Assembly: GCA_964518905.1 (NCBI GenBank)
Contig: CAZFJL010000013.1
Span: 1 to 64,000, forward strand
From: RDYZ01 sp964518905
Lineage (GTDB): Bacteria > Cyanobacteriota > Cyanobacteriia > Cyanobacteriales > Geitlerinemataceae
Length of the DNA stretch: 64,000 bases
Reading direction: 5' to 3'
In this document: piece by piece, positions 24,152 to 32,543 of the stretch
Numbering within the stretch: position 1 is the first letter of the stretch
How the letters are laid out: every line of letters begins with the position of its first letter
Position numbers and translations under genes: made by a program
Notes under the pieces: generated by a model
Told to the model about the DNA's origin: nothing
Seen by the model: the letters and a program-made list of their open reading frames with translations, nothing else
Databases searched by the model: none

Positions 24152-25126
24152 ATGAAACGACTGATTTCCGCGATCGTGAGCCTCGGGATTCTGATCGCGA
24201 TTTACACCAAAATCGACTTCGCTGGACTCGTGATGGTGTTTCGCGACTGTGATCGGCTGTGGATGGCTATCTCCCTCGGGATGGTCGTACCGTTGACCCT
24301 GGCGACAAGCTGGCGGCTCCAGCAGCTCATGCCCGAGACGGGGCGAATCGGGTTTGGGATGGCCAATAAGCTGACCCTGGCGGCGAGCGTCCTGAATATG
24401 ATTCTGCCGTCGAAGATGGGCGATATCGCCAAGGCGTACTTCATTCGCGATCGGGGCTATCTCAGCGGGTCGCTGTCGCTGTCGCTGGTGGTGTTTGAAA
24501 AAGCCTGTGATCTCCTGTCGTTGCTGCTGTGGTGCGCCTTTGGGCTGCTGCTCTACCCGAATAAAGACGCGCTGTTTTGGCTGATGGCGGTGGGGATTGT
24601 CGGCGGTTTGGTTGGCGGGACGGCGATTTTAGCGTCGAGTCGGATCGCGAATCTGGCGTTTCGGATCGGGCGACGGGTTGCACCGGGCGGAGCAAACGGC
24701 AAAGTAGGGCAAAAGCTCGATCGCCTGCACGCCTCCTGGCGCGAGATGCAAACGTATTTTTGGCGCGATCGTCAGCAACTGGCCGTGATTACGCTCACCT
24801 CGATCGGCATTTGGCTGCTCCACCTGCTGCAAATCTGGTTTTTCATTTTTGCGCTCAAGGCCAGCGTGCCGTTTATCGCCAACCTCGCCCTGTCGCCGCT
24901 CTCGATTTTGGCCGGTCTACTGCCCCTCACCTTTGCCGGAGTCGGCACGCGCGATGCCGCCTTGATCGTCTTCTATCAACCGTATTTCAACGCGCAAACC
25001 GGCGCGGCGCTGGGTTTGCTCTGCACGTCGCGCTATCTGTTACCCGCGATCGGTGGTCTGCCGTTTTTCGGGCAGTTTCTCAGTCGGGCGCGATCGGAAA
25101 AAGCGGCCAAAACGGCGGGGCAGTAG
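24152..25126 (+). CDS. Flippase-like membrane protein (UPF0104 / LPG-synthase TM family)
   Basis: The protein has 324 residues and about eight transmembrane segments. Features of the AglD/MprF-type membrane domain are the early TSWRLQQLMP loop, LTLAASVLNMILPSKMGDIAKAYFIRD near residues 75-100 and LPLTFAGVGTRDAALI near 265. Relatives move or modify lipid-linked intermediates; here the domain stands alone without the C-terminal synthase part, so lipid or polyprenol-sugar flipping is more likely than lysyl transfer. It is a single gene divergent from surE. The substrate is unknown. Confidence 0.8.
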   Translation: MKRLISAIVSLGILIAIYTKIDFAGLVMVFRDCDRLWMAISLGMVVPLTLATSWRLQQLMPETGRIGFGMANKLTLAASVLNMILPSKMGDIAKAYFIRDRGYLSGSLSLSLVVFEKACDLLSLLLWCAFGLLLYPNKDALFWLMAVGIVGGLVGGTAILASSRIANLAFRIGRRVAPGGANGKVGQKLDRLHASWREMQTYFWRDRQQLAVITLTSIGIWLLHLLQIWFFIFALKASVPFIANLALSPLSILAGLLPLTFAGVGTRDAALIVFYQPYFNAQTGAALGLLCTSRYLLPAIGGLPFFGQFLSRARSEKAAKTAGQ

Positions 25127-25289
25127 GACAGCCAGGACTTCTAACCGTCGATTGGGACAAACGCAGAATCAGGTCAGCGTAAGAACACTTAATAGCGAGA
25201 CCCCGGAATTATTTTGTATGGTGATCTTACGGGATCGTCATCGGCGACCCCGTAACCTTGAGCGATGAGTCACCCAAGGTGATGCTGCT

Positions 25290-26606
25290 ATGGAGACCAA
25301 AACGATGAATATTTTGCAACGCTGGCTTGCAAAGATTTCGCCACGTTACCGCAGACGATCGCCCCTTTGGATTGCCCTCAGCGTCACCGTTTCGATCCTG
25401 ATCGCGGTGGTGGTACGTGCCCAACAGCCGGTGGAGTTGACGATGCTGATGCACGTCCCCGAAGCGACGCAGTGGAGCGCGATCGTCGATCGGTTCGAGG
25501 CCGAAAACTCCGACATTCGCCTCAACGTCATCGAAGGCCCCAGCGCCACCAATTTAATCGAAGACCTCCACACCTCCGCCTTCATCCTGGGCGACTCTCC
25601 CTACGATCTGATCTATCTCGACATCGCCTGGGTTCCCAAATTTGCCGCAGCGGGCTGGCTCACCGATCTAACTCAGTTCATCTCCGAAGACGAGCTGGCG
25701 AAATATCTCCCCGGCGATGTCGAAGGCGGGCGCTACCAAGGCGGACTCTACCGGCTGCCCTTTCGCACCGATATGGGGATGCTCTACTACCGCAAAGATT
25801 TGCTCGAAGCCGCCGGTCTAAAACCGCCCCAAACCTTTGCCGATTTGATGGAAAGCTCCAAGCAGCTCCAGGCGAGCGGTGTCGTGGATTGGGGCTACCT
25901 GTGGCAGGGCAAGCAGTATGAAGGTCTGGCGGCGATGTTTGTGGAAGTGTTGGAAGGCTTTGGCGGGTTTTGGGTGAATCCGGAGACCCAGGCGGTGGGG
26001 CTTGATCAACCAGAGGCGATCGCGGCGGTCAACTTCTTGCAGCGTGCGATCGCTGAGGGCATTTCACCACCGGGAACAACGACCTATACCGAAACCGAAA
26101 CCCTACGCTTTTTCCGCAATGGAGACAGCGCTTTTCTACGCAATTGGCCGTACGTTTGGAGTGAAGTGAATAAGCCCGATTCGCTGATTAAAGGAAAAGT
26201 TGGAATGATGCCAATGGTACACGAACCCAATCAGTCGAGTGGAGCTTGTCAGGGAGGCTGGGGTTTAGGGATGAACCGGTTTACCAAACATCCTCAAGCG
26301 GCGTGGCGAGCCTTGGAATTCTTCGGTAGTGCTGAGGTTCAGAAACAATTTATTTTGCAAAATAGCTATATTTCCAGTGTACGATCGCTCGCCGATGATC
26401 CCGAAGTTACAAACGAATTTTCCCAGTATAAAACCCTCGTGGACATCCTCGAAACTAGTCCAGTTTTGCGACCTTCTGTACCGCAATATGCGCAAGTCTC
26501 CGATATTTTGCAGCGTTACTTAACGGCAGCATTTACCGAGTCAATGACACCGGAGAAAGCGATGCAGGCGGCGGCTCGCGAAACACGATCGCTGCTCGAT
26601 CGCTAG
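25290..26606 (+). CDS. ABC transporter substrate-binding protein (carbohydrate family 1)
   Basis: The protein has 438 residues. A basic N terminus and hydrophobic stretch (WIALSVTVSILIAVVV) form a signal sequence or anchor ahead of a periplasmic-binding fold of the MalE type. Landmarks are LYYRKDLLEAAGLKPPQTF, FRNGDSAFLRNWPY and GGWGLGMNRFTKHPQAAW. No lipobox Cys follows the hydrophobic stretch, so it is either secreted or anchored by the uncleaved helix. AAGGT lies nine bases before ATG 25290; a second in-frame ATG is at 25305. It heads a four-gene operon with two permeases and an ATPase. Substrates of close families include maltose, trehalose, sucrose and glucosylglycerol; sequence reading alone does not decide. 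Confidence 0.87.
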   Translation: METKTMNILQRWLAKISPRYRRRSPLWIALSVTVSILIAVVVRAQQPVELTMLMHVPEATQWSAIVDRFEAENSDIRLNVIEGPSATNLIEDLHTSAFILGDSPYDLIYLDIAWVPKFAAAGWLTDLTQFISEDELAKYLPGDVEGGRYQGGLYRLPFRTDMGMLYYRKDLLEAAGLKPPQTFADLMESSKQLQASGVVDWGYLWQGKQYEGLAAMFVEVLEGFGGFWVNPETQAVGLDQPEAIAAVNFLQRAIAEGISPPGTTTYTETETLRFFRNGDSAFLRNWPYVWSEVNKPDSLIKGKVGMMPMVHEPNQSSGACQGGWGLGMNRFTKHPQAAWRALEFFGSAEVQKQFILQNSYISSVRSLADDPEVTNEFSQYKTLVDILETSPVLRPSVPQYAQVSDILQRYLTAAFTESMTPEKAMQAAARETRSLLDR

Positions 26607-26627
26607 AGGTACTTGTTAACGTGGCCT

Positions 26628-26690
26628 CAGACCTTTGAGGTTTTGAAAACTTCAAAGGTCTCGCTTCCTGCGATCCATCCATTCCCTTAA
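26628..26690. repeat. Dispersed hairpin repeat, copy 1 (inverted)
   Basis: Arms AGACCTTTGA and TCAAAGGTCT form the hairpin; CGATCCATCCATTC flanks it. In the opposite orientation it matches the copies at 27655-27712 and 62030-62085, whose shared core is GGATCGC, a few variable bases, CGAGACCTTTGAG, a short loop and CTCAAAGGTCTGA. It lies between the binding-protein and first permease genes. Confidence 0.85.
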
Positions 26691-26698
26691 AAGAAATC

Positions 26699-27604
26699 AT
26701 GGAACATCGATCATTTGATAATCACGATCGCCGTATTGCCATCTTTTTTCTCGCGCCTGCATTACTGCTGCTGCTCGGTGTCTATGGCTACCCGATCGCT
26801 CGCTCCTTCGCGATGAGCTTCTTCGCGGAAAATCTCGGCACGCAGCTACAGCCCGTCTTTCACGGCCTCGGTAACTATGGCCGTATGGTGGGGGACGGGC
26901 GATTTTGGCAGAGTTTGGGCAATACGACGGTATTTACGCTGGCGTCGGTTGTGATTGAGCTGGCGCTGGGTCTGGCGATCGCGATGGTGCTCAATCGAGC
27001 CTTTGTCGGTCGCGGTTTGGTGCGGACGATCGCGATTTTGCCCTGGGCCTTACCCACTGCTGTGATGGCCGTGGGTTGGGGCTGGATTTTCAATGATCAA
27101 TACGGTGTTGTGAATGATATTTTGCAACGATTACATCTGATTAATAGTGGGATTAACTGGCTTGGAAATCCGACGCTAGCGATGGTTTCGCTGGTGACTG
27201 CGGATGTGTGGAAAACAACGTCATTCGTCAGTATTCTGCTACTCGCAGGCTTGCAATCAATCCCTAACGATCTTTACGAAGCTCATGCAATGGACGGGGC
27301 GACTCCTTGGCAAAGCTTCACGCAAATCACCCTGCCGCTACTCGTACCGCAGATCGCGATCGCGGTACTATTTCGCTTTGCCCAATCCTTTGGTGTGTTT
27401 GACTTAGTTCAGGTGATGACGGGTGGGGGGCCTGCGGGATCAACCGAAATGGTATCGCTTTATATCTATTCTACGGTGATGCGATATCTCGATTTTGGCT
27501 ATGGTGCTGCGTTAACGGTTGTAACGTTTGTGTTGCTCATCGCGGTAGTTTTATTGGTAGCGTGGCTTCTCCAAAAACGCGGTATTGACTTAGTCAACCG
27601 CTAA
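26699..27604 (+). CDS. ABC transporter permease (MalF-like)
   Basis: A 301-residue integral membrane protein with six likely helices. The first follows HDRRIAIFFLAPALLLLLG. The EAA loop that docks on the ATPase reads YEAHAMDGATPWQSFTQITLPLL near residues 200-222, the expected place and form for carbohydrate-uptake permeases. It pairs with the second permease to form the channel. Hairpin repeats sit in the gaps on both sides (26628-26690 and 27655-27712), which may stabilise or partition the operon message. Confidence 0.9.
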   Translation: MEHRSFDNHDRRIAIFFLAPALLLLLGVYGYPIARSFAMSFFAENLGTQLQPVFHGLGNYGRMVGDGRFWQSLGNTTVFTLASVVIELALGLAIAMVLNRAFVGRGLVRTIAILPWALPTAVMAVGWGWIFNDQYGVVNDILQRLHLINSGINWLGNPTLAMVSLVTADVWKTTSFVSILLLAGLQSIPNDLYEAHAMDGATPWQSFTQITLPLLVPQIAIAVLFRFAQSFGVFDLVQVMTGGGPAGSTEMVSLYIYSTVMRYLDFGYGAALTVVTFVLLIAVVLLVAWLLQKRGIDLVNR

Positions 27605-27654
27605 CGAAAGCTTATTGGTTTATAAGTGGTAAGTAGTCCAAGTTAAAAAATAGA

Positions 27655-27712
27655 TGGATCGCGGGTAACGAGACCTTTGAGGTTTCTAAAATCTCAAAGG
27701 TCTGAAGTCACT
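27655..27712. repeat. Dispersed hairpin repeat, copy 2
   Basis: The core GAGACCTTTGAG ... CTCAAAGGTCTGA is preceded by GATGGATCGCGGG. It lies between the two permease genes and is a direct-orientation match to the copy at 62030-62085. Confidence 0.85.
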
Positions 27713-27798
27713 ATTGATTAGCTTGATCTACATCAACTGTATAAACGTATAAGTTTTCAAATATCGATATAGTGAATGACTCAAATTATTTAAATAAT

Positions 27799-28653
27799 AT
27801 GACCGATCAATCTTCACTTTCTACCCCCGCTTGGCAGCGAGTTGCATTCGGTTTGGCGATCGCCGCCCTGCTCGTCTTTTGCCTAGCGCCGATTCTCTGG
27901 CAATTCCTCACCTCAGTAAAAGTCAATGCCGACATTGAAACCACCCCGAATATTTATCTCCCTAGTCGCTACACCCTAAGCCATTACGCCGAACTGTTCG
28001 CACGGCGACCATTTTGGAATTACTTGTTTAATAGTGGCTTCGTTTCGATCGCCTCAACGCTGCTATGTTTGGCGATCGGAACCCCTGCCGCCTATAGCCT
28101 GACGCGCCAGCCCGTCCCTGGTAAAAACTTCATTTTGGGCGTGATTTTAATCGTGACCCTTTTTCCCTATATCTTGCTATTTCTCGGTCTCTTAGAAATC
28201 GCGCGGGTTTTCGGTTTGGGGAATAATTACCTGGCGCTGATTGTGCCTTACACCGCGATTAATCTACCGCTGACGATTTTGGTGATGCGTAGCTTTTTCC
28301 AACAATTACCGCAAGATTTAGAAGACGCCGCCAAAATTGACGGCTATAGTACCGGGCAAATGCTGTTACAAATATTGCTGCCTTTAACGCTTCCGGCTTT
28401 GGTGACTACCGGCATTTTGACGTTTATTTTTGCCTGGAATGAATTTCTCTTTGCGCTGACGTTTATGACCGAAGAAGCGATGAAAACGATACCGGTGGCG
28501 ACGGCGCAACTCAGCGGTGCAAGCCAGTTTGAGACGCCCTACGGCCCGATCGCGGCGGCCACTGTGGTCGGGACGATTCCACTGGTGGTATTGGTGCTAT
28601 TTTTCCAGCGCAAAATTGTCCAGGGTCTGACGGCGGGCGCGGTCAAGGGATGA
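27799..28653 (+). CDS. ABC transporter permease (MalG-like)
   Basis: The protein has 284 residues from ATG 27799. An in-frame GTG at 27772 would add nine polar residues, and neither start has a good ribosome site. Six membrane helices are apparent. The EAA loop reads LEDAAKIDGYSTGQMLLQILLPL near residues 180-202 and matches the MalG-type permeases of carbohydrate importers. The helix-rich start after WQRVAFGLAI and the loop with TTPNIYLPSRYTLSHY are also typical. With the preceding permease it forms the membrane channel of the importer. Confidence 0.9.
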   Translation: MTDQSSLSTPAWQRVAFGLAIAALLVFCLAPILWQFLTSVKVNADIETTPNIYLPSRYTLSHYAELFARRPFWNYLFNSGFVSIASTLLCLAIGTPAAYSLTRQPVPGKNFILGVILIVTLFPYILLFLGLLEIARVFGLGNNYLALIVPYTAINLPLTILVMRSFFQQLPQDLEDAAKIDGYSTGQMLLQILLPLTLPALVTTGILTFIFAWNEFLFALTFMTEEAMKTIPVATAQLSGASQFETPYGPIAAATVVGTIPLVVLVLFFQRKIVQGLTAGAVKG

Positions 28654-28696
28654 CCTCTGCGCGATTGATCATCAAGCGAAATTGAGCGCTACTGAT

Positions 28697-28749
28697 CGCG
28701 TAACACAACCATCCTGGTTGTAGACAAGCTGGAAGCTTGTGTTACGCGG
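28697..28749. repeat. Cloverleaf-forming palindromic repeat, copy 1
   Basis: An outer stem CGCGTAACA / TGTTACGCG encloses two inner hairpins, CAACCA-TCC-TGGTTG and CAAGCT-GGA-AGCTTG, so the folded form is a three-way junction. A related copy with the two inner hairpins in the opposite order lies at 31490-31543. The element is intergenic, before the ATPase gene. Confidence 0.8.
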
Positions 28750-28807
28750 GTCATGGCTTCTCGCTGTTTTGAGCTACTTATTCATTTAAAGATTAATTCG
28801 ATTTATT

Positions 28808-29881
28808 ATGGCTGTCCTCGAACTTAAAAACCTGAATAAAACCTATTCACCGACCTCGATTCCGGTTAAGGATCTGAGCTTGACGGTGCGCGATGATGAA
28901 TTTTTAACGCTGTTGGGGCCGTCCGGCTGCGGGAAATCCACGACGCTGCGGGCGATCGCAGGGTTGGATCAGCCGACGCGCGGCCAGGTTTTGGTTGATG
29001 GGCGCGATGTCACGCGGATGCGTCCGGGCGATCGCGATATGGCGATGGTGTTTCAAAGTTACGCGCTCTATCCGCACATGAATGCCGAGGCGAACATCGC
29101 TGCGAGTTTGCGGCTAAAGAAAATCGATGAACGCGAAATCAGTGAACGGGTTCGTGCGGTCAGTGCCAAGCTCGGGCTGGATGATCTGCTCGATCGCAAA
29201 CCCGGTCAGCTTTCCGGCGGTCAGCGGCAGCGCGTCGCCCTAGCGCGGGCATTGGTGCGACAACCGGCGGTGTTTCTGCTCGATGAGCCGCTGAGTAATC
29301 TCGATGCGCTGCTGCGTGAACAGGTGCGAGCTGAGTTAAAGCAAATCTTCGAGGGGCAGGCGGCTCCGGTGGTTTACGTCACCCACGATCAAACCGAAGC
29401 GATGACCCTCTCGACGAAAGTGGCGGTGTTATGCGATGGCACAATTCAGCAACTCGCAGCGCCGGAGGTGATTTATAACCGTCCCGCCAATCAGTTTGTG
29501 GCCGGGTTTGTTGGCAGTCCGCAAATGAATTTGATGACGCTGATCTGTGATGGCCGTTACGCTCGCTTGGGTGAGTTTCAGGTGCGGTTACCGGAGACGA
29601 TCGCCGTGCCGCCGAAAACGATCGTCCTGGGCATCCGTCCGGAACATGTCACGATCGCCCAAACGGATCAGCCCGTCACCGTGCGCGGCGATCTCTTCCT
29701 GAGCGAGCATCTCGGCATGGGTCACCTGCTGAGTGTGGCGATCCCGCGTGGCGATCGCGAGCCGCTCCACCTTCGCGCTCTCGTCCCCCAGGGAACGGCA
29801 TGGCGTCGCGGCGAGCTCGATCTATTCCTACCGGACGATCAGCTCCATTGGTTCGACAGCGTCACCGGCGATCGGCTGTAG
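28808..29881 (+). CDS. ABC transporter ATP-binding protein (MalK/UgpC family)
   Basis: The protein has 357 residues. Walker A GPSGCGKST is at 37-45, the Q-loop in MVFQSYALYPHM, signature LSGGQRQRVALARAL, Walker B VFLLDEPLSNLD and the switch His in YVTHDQTEAM. The C-terminal third (about 235-357) is the TOBE/OB-type regulatory domain of MalK-like ATPases, containing VLGIRPEHV. It energises the two permeases encoded just upstream. MalK-type subunits can serve several sugar importers in one cell. A strong terminator follows at 29942-29981. Confidence 0.93.
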   Translation: MAVLELKNLNKTYSPTSIPVKDLSLTVRDDEFLTLLGPSGCGKSTTLRAIAGLDQPTRGQVLVDGRDVTRMRPGDRDMAMVFQSYALYPHMNAEANIAASLRLKKIDEREISERVRAVSAKLGLDDLLDRKPGQLSGGQRQRVALARALVRQPAVFLLDEPLSNLDALLREQVRAELKQIFEGQAAPVVYVTHDQTEAMTLSTKVAVLCDGTIQQLAAPEVIYNRPANQFVAGFVGSPQMNLMTLICDGRYARLGEFQVRLPETIAVPPKTIVLGIRPEHVTIAQTDQPVTVRGDLFLSEHLGMGHLLSVAIPRGDREPLHLRALVPQGTAWRRGELDLFLPDDQLHWFDSVTGDRL

Positions 29882-29941
29882 AAAAAACACTGTAGAAAAA
29901 AACAGGCCATCCCTCAGAATTCTGTCATTCGCTTGAACGGC

Positions 29942-29981
29942 AAAAACGGACGAGATCGCTAAGTAGATCTCGTCCGTTTTT
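29942..29981. terminator. Bidirectional terminator between the ABC operon and rpsF
   Basis: Perfect 16-bp arms AAAAACGGACGAGATC and GATCTCGTCCGTTTTT enclose an 8-base loop. With A and T runs on the two sides it serves both convergent transcripts. Confidence 0.92.
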
Positions 29982-30039
29982 ATGGTTCGTGTCAGCCTAG
30001 CTTGCGATCGCAGAGCTAGACGCACTAAACAATCAGAAA

Positions 30040-30387
30040 TTACGCCTCTTCCGTCGCGACTTCCGTCGTGACGGTGGGGGCGGTCACTTCCGCGATCGGC
30101 TGGCGCAGCGTCAGATAGCGGAGGACATTCTCCGAAATCTTCATGTTGCGCTCCATCACGGCGATCGCCGCACCGGGCGCTTGGTAGTTCATTTGGATAT
30201 AGACCCCGTCACGCTGCTTACGGATCTCGTAAGCCATGCGACGCTTGCCACGGTGTTGGATATCGAGATCGGTTGCACCTTGTTCGACCAGAAGTTCGCG
30301 ATATTTCTCAACTTCAGCATCCGTGCGTTCTTCACCCAGGTCGGGGCGCAGGATGTACATGGTTTCGTACTCTAACGGTTTCGGCAT
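30040..30387 (-). CDS. rpsF: 30S ribosomal protein S6
   Basis: The protein has 115 residues: MPKPLEYETMYILRPDL, a central KRRMAYEIRKQRDGVYIQMNY strand pair and ENVLRYLTLRQ. It matches S6, which binds S18 and 16S rRNA on the small-subunit platform. A Thr/Val/Glu-rich C-terminal tail of about 17 residues is the variable part. It is transcribed alone, with the terminator at 29942-29981 downstream. rpsR and ssb are not adjacent, as is common in cyanobacteria. Confidence 0.96.
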   Translation of the reverse strand: MPKPLEYETMYILRPDLGEERTDAEVEKYRELLVEQGATDLDIQHRGKRRMAYEIRKQRDGVYIQMNYQAPGAAIAVMERNMKISENVLRYLTLRQPIAEVTAPTVTTEVATEEA

Positions 30388-30522
30388 TGGTTTCGGAAAA
30401 ATTCCTTATGGACGTTTGGCACTCGTCGCGGCTTGATTTTGACGTCAAAATTGCGATTGAGGCAAGGACAAAGTAGTGTACCGCGTTCGTTTACCTTCTG
30501 ACTAGAGATAAAGGTGAGATCT

Positions 30523-30673
30523 AGGGAAAACGCATACTCCCAATGAATGCCCTCATCCCCCAGCCCCTTCTCCCATTTTGGGAGAAGGGGAGCAAGATTT
30601 TAAGGATCAAAGTCCCTCTCCCGCCCTGGGAGAGGGATTTAGGGTGAGGGTCTGCCGAGTATGCGTTTGCCCT
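30523..30673. mobile_element. MITE-like element with nested hairpins
   Basis: Ends AGGGAAAACGCATACTC and, inverted, AGGGCAAACGCATACTC match at 16 of 17 positions. Inside are two further hairpins: CCCCTTCTCCCATTTTGGGAGAAGGGG and CCCTCTCCCGCCCTGGGAGAGGG. The GGGTGAGGG / CCCTCATCCC arms pair around both. The 151-bp element is non-coding and lies between the orphan gene and rpsF. Confidence 0.75.
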
Positions 30674-30712
30674 GGGTGAGATCGAATGGTTTAAGACGAC
30701 GCTTAACCCCAA

Positions 30713-31354
30713 TCATCCAACCTTGACCAACACTTCCGGGTGAAATCGATCATCCTTGGGGGAAACCCAGCCGCCTCGCGCTTCACCCTCATCCAGCTCA
30801 TAGGCCATCACTCCAAACCCGCGCGTCCCACACCAGTTTGTAATCAACCAATCCCCTAGACGTAGCCCTAAGCCTTGGGCGTTAGGAAACTGGGTGCTGG
30901 CCAAGCGGTAAAAGTCGCCGTCCCGCCGCACGCTGAGATGGGAGGCGCGAGGTTTGCGAGTGAGGACATCGACGCCGTCAACGTCATAGAGTCCGTCGAG
31001 ACCGTCGGTTAGGTCGGGTTTCGCGGTTTCGCGGGCGATCGCACCCCAAGAGGTCGGTAGCGCCCAGTAGCCTTCGAGGGTTCCGTCCGCTTGGATGTGA
31101 AATAGCGACAGACGATAATTTGGCTCGTAGCCCCAGCCGCCGACAAGATACCGATCGACATAAAACGCAAAACCCATGCGGCTACCGGTTTCAGCGAGCC
31201 ACGATGCTTGGTAGAGCTGGCCAAAGGGATCGAGCTGGATGGTTCCGGCGAATAGGGCGTCCTCGGCGGGAGAATCTACGCTGTCGGTTTCGATCGTCCA
31301 GACGCCGCCAATGTTAGTTGAAAACGCCTGAAGGGGGCTGATGATACTCGCCAT
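30713..31354 (-). CDS. Uncharacterised conserved-looking protein
   Basis: I do not recognise this 213-residue protein. It has no signal peptide or membrane segment. It is rich in Gly, Trp and Asp, with alternating strands (GGVWTIETD, YRLSLFHIQADG, YWALPTSWG, DWLITNWCGTRGFGV) that suggest a beta-rich soluble fold. I chose the ATG at 31354 because AAGGA lies ten bases upstream; an open frame extends 24 codons further to 31426. Codon use is like its neighbours. It is followed by a MITE and rpsF, with no functional hint from context. Confidence 0.65.
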   Translation of the reverse strand: MASIISPLQAFSTNIGGVWTIETDSVDSPAEDALFAGTIQLDPFGQLYQASWLAETGSRMGFAFYVDRYLVGGWGYEPNYRLSLFHIQADGTLEGYWALPTSWGAIARETAKPDLTDGLDGLYDVDGVDVLTRKPRASHLSVRRDGDFYRLASTQFPNAQGLGLRLGDWLITNWCGTRGFGVMAYELDEGEARGGWVSPKDDRFHPEVLVKVG

Positions 31355-31489
31355 CTTGATGCTGTCCTTAAACGGTGTGCGCGTTGAAATCGCGATCGGA
31401 GCGTGTTTGACTTCCGCCAGATACACGCTCCGAATTTGGTCTTAGCTTGTTCGCTCTAAGTCGCCCTGGTCAGTTGATGGGCGCGATGC

Positions 31490-31543
31490 GTAGCACAAGC
31501 TTCTAGCTTGTTTGCAACCAGGATGGTTGAGTTACGTAGTTTA
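31490..31543. repeat. Cloverleaf-forming palindromic repeat, copy 2
   Basis: Inner hairpins CAAGCT-TCT-AGCTTG and CAACCA-GGA-TGGTTG sit between the outer arms GCGTAGCA and AGTTACGTAG. It is the reverse-oriented relative of the element at 28697-28749. It lies between the heptosyltransferase-like and orphan genes. Confidence 0.75.
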
Positions 31544-31568
31544 AGTCGCCTGGATTGGATTACCCTAC

Positions 31569-32543
31569 TTATCCAAAGATTTTGTCGAGAATCGCACGCG
31601 GTTCGATATCGGCAATCTTACCCGTGGGGGATTTGATGCCGACAAAGCGATCGCTTTGGGGCATGAGCTTGGCGGGATCGGTGGGGCCGAATAGCGCGAA
31701 GGTGTAGGTCTTGAGGGCGATCGAGAGGTGCATCGGCGCACTGTCGGAGCAGATCGTCAGGTTGGCGTTAGCCATCGTTGCGGCGAGTTTGCCGAGATCG
31801 CTGGGGATGATTGTTTTGAGACTCGGTACGGCTTGCTTGAGGTTGGCGACGAATTCGGCATCGTCGGGGCCTTGAGCGACAACGATCGGTACATCCGGCT
31901 GGCGCTGCTGGATTTCGCCCAGCACCCGCGCCCATTTTTCGATCGGGTAAATCTTATCGAAGCCTTTCAGAATGGCCATTTTGCTTGATCCGCCGTGAAC
32001 CAAGACATAACCGGCGTCACCAATGCCGAGGGCTTGCTTTTGCGCGTCTGCCCAATCTAAATCTTCCTTGAGCAGCTCGATTTCTGGGTCAGGACTGGGG
32101 ACGTTGACCCCCAAGCCTTTGACCAGGTCGTGATACATGTAGGCCGCGTACTGATCCATATTCAGCGGAACCGCATCGGTCAGGAACATCTTGCCCTTCG
32201 CGGCATAGCCGACCCGTTGGGGAATGCCGGTGAGCCACATGAGCAGCCCTACGCCCCAACGACGCCCGAGCGACATGATCGCGTCACATTCCCGATCGCG
32301 GATGATCCCCAACAGGTTGCCCCAATCCGCTGGGCCGTTGCGATCCTTGAAGTCAAAGGGGACGACGTTCAGGGTGCGATCGTGAAACAGCTTAGAGACA
32401 CGATAGGCAGATCGGGCGCGAGGCTCGACGATAACCGTGAGTTGGGCGTCCGGATAGGCGGTGTGGAGGCTTTTTAAGGCTGGAAAAAAGAGGATTTGGT
32501 CACCGATCCCACCAGGCACGAGAGCCAAAATGTGCTTTTTCAT
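31569..32543 (-). CDS. Glycosyltransferase family 9 (heptosyltransferase-like)
   Basis: The protein has 324 residues and starts MKKHILALVPGGIGDQILFFPALKSL, the GT9 N-terminal Rossmann signature. The second half has VLVHGGSSKM, a segment IVVAQGPDDAEF and the nucleotide-sugar site TICSDSAPMHLSIALKTYTFALFGPTDP. GT9 enzymes add heptose or related sugars to lipopolysaccharide at the inner membrane. Many cyanobacteria lack classical heptose core, so the true donor is uncertain. It is a single gene on the minus strand; no other envelope-polysaccharide genes are adjacent. Confidence 0.88.
   Translation of the reverse strand: MKKHILALVPGGIGDQILFFPALKSLHTAYPDAQLTVIVEPRARSAYRVSKLFHDRTLNVVPFDFKDRNGPADWGNLLGIIRDRECDAIMSLGRRWGVGLLMWLTGIPQRVGYAAKGKMFLTDAVPLNMDQYAAYMYHDLVKGLGVNVPSPDPEIELLKEDLDWADAQKQALGIGDAGYVLVHGGSSKMAILKGFDKIYPIEKWARVLGEIQQRQPDVPIVVAQGPDDAEFVANLKQAVPSLKTIIPSDLGKLAATMANANLTICSDSAPMHLSIALKTYTFALFGPTDPAKLMPQSDRFVGIKSPTGKIADIEPRAILDKIFG

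Noticed and set aside
25290..29881. Assignment as the glucosylglycerol transporter GgtBCDA
   Set aside because: The order fits a generic carbohydrate importer; nothing visible separates glucosylglycerol from trehalose, sucrose or maltose types.
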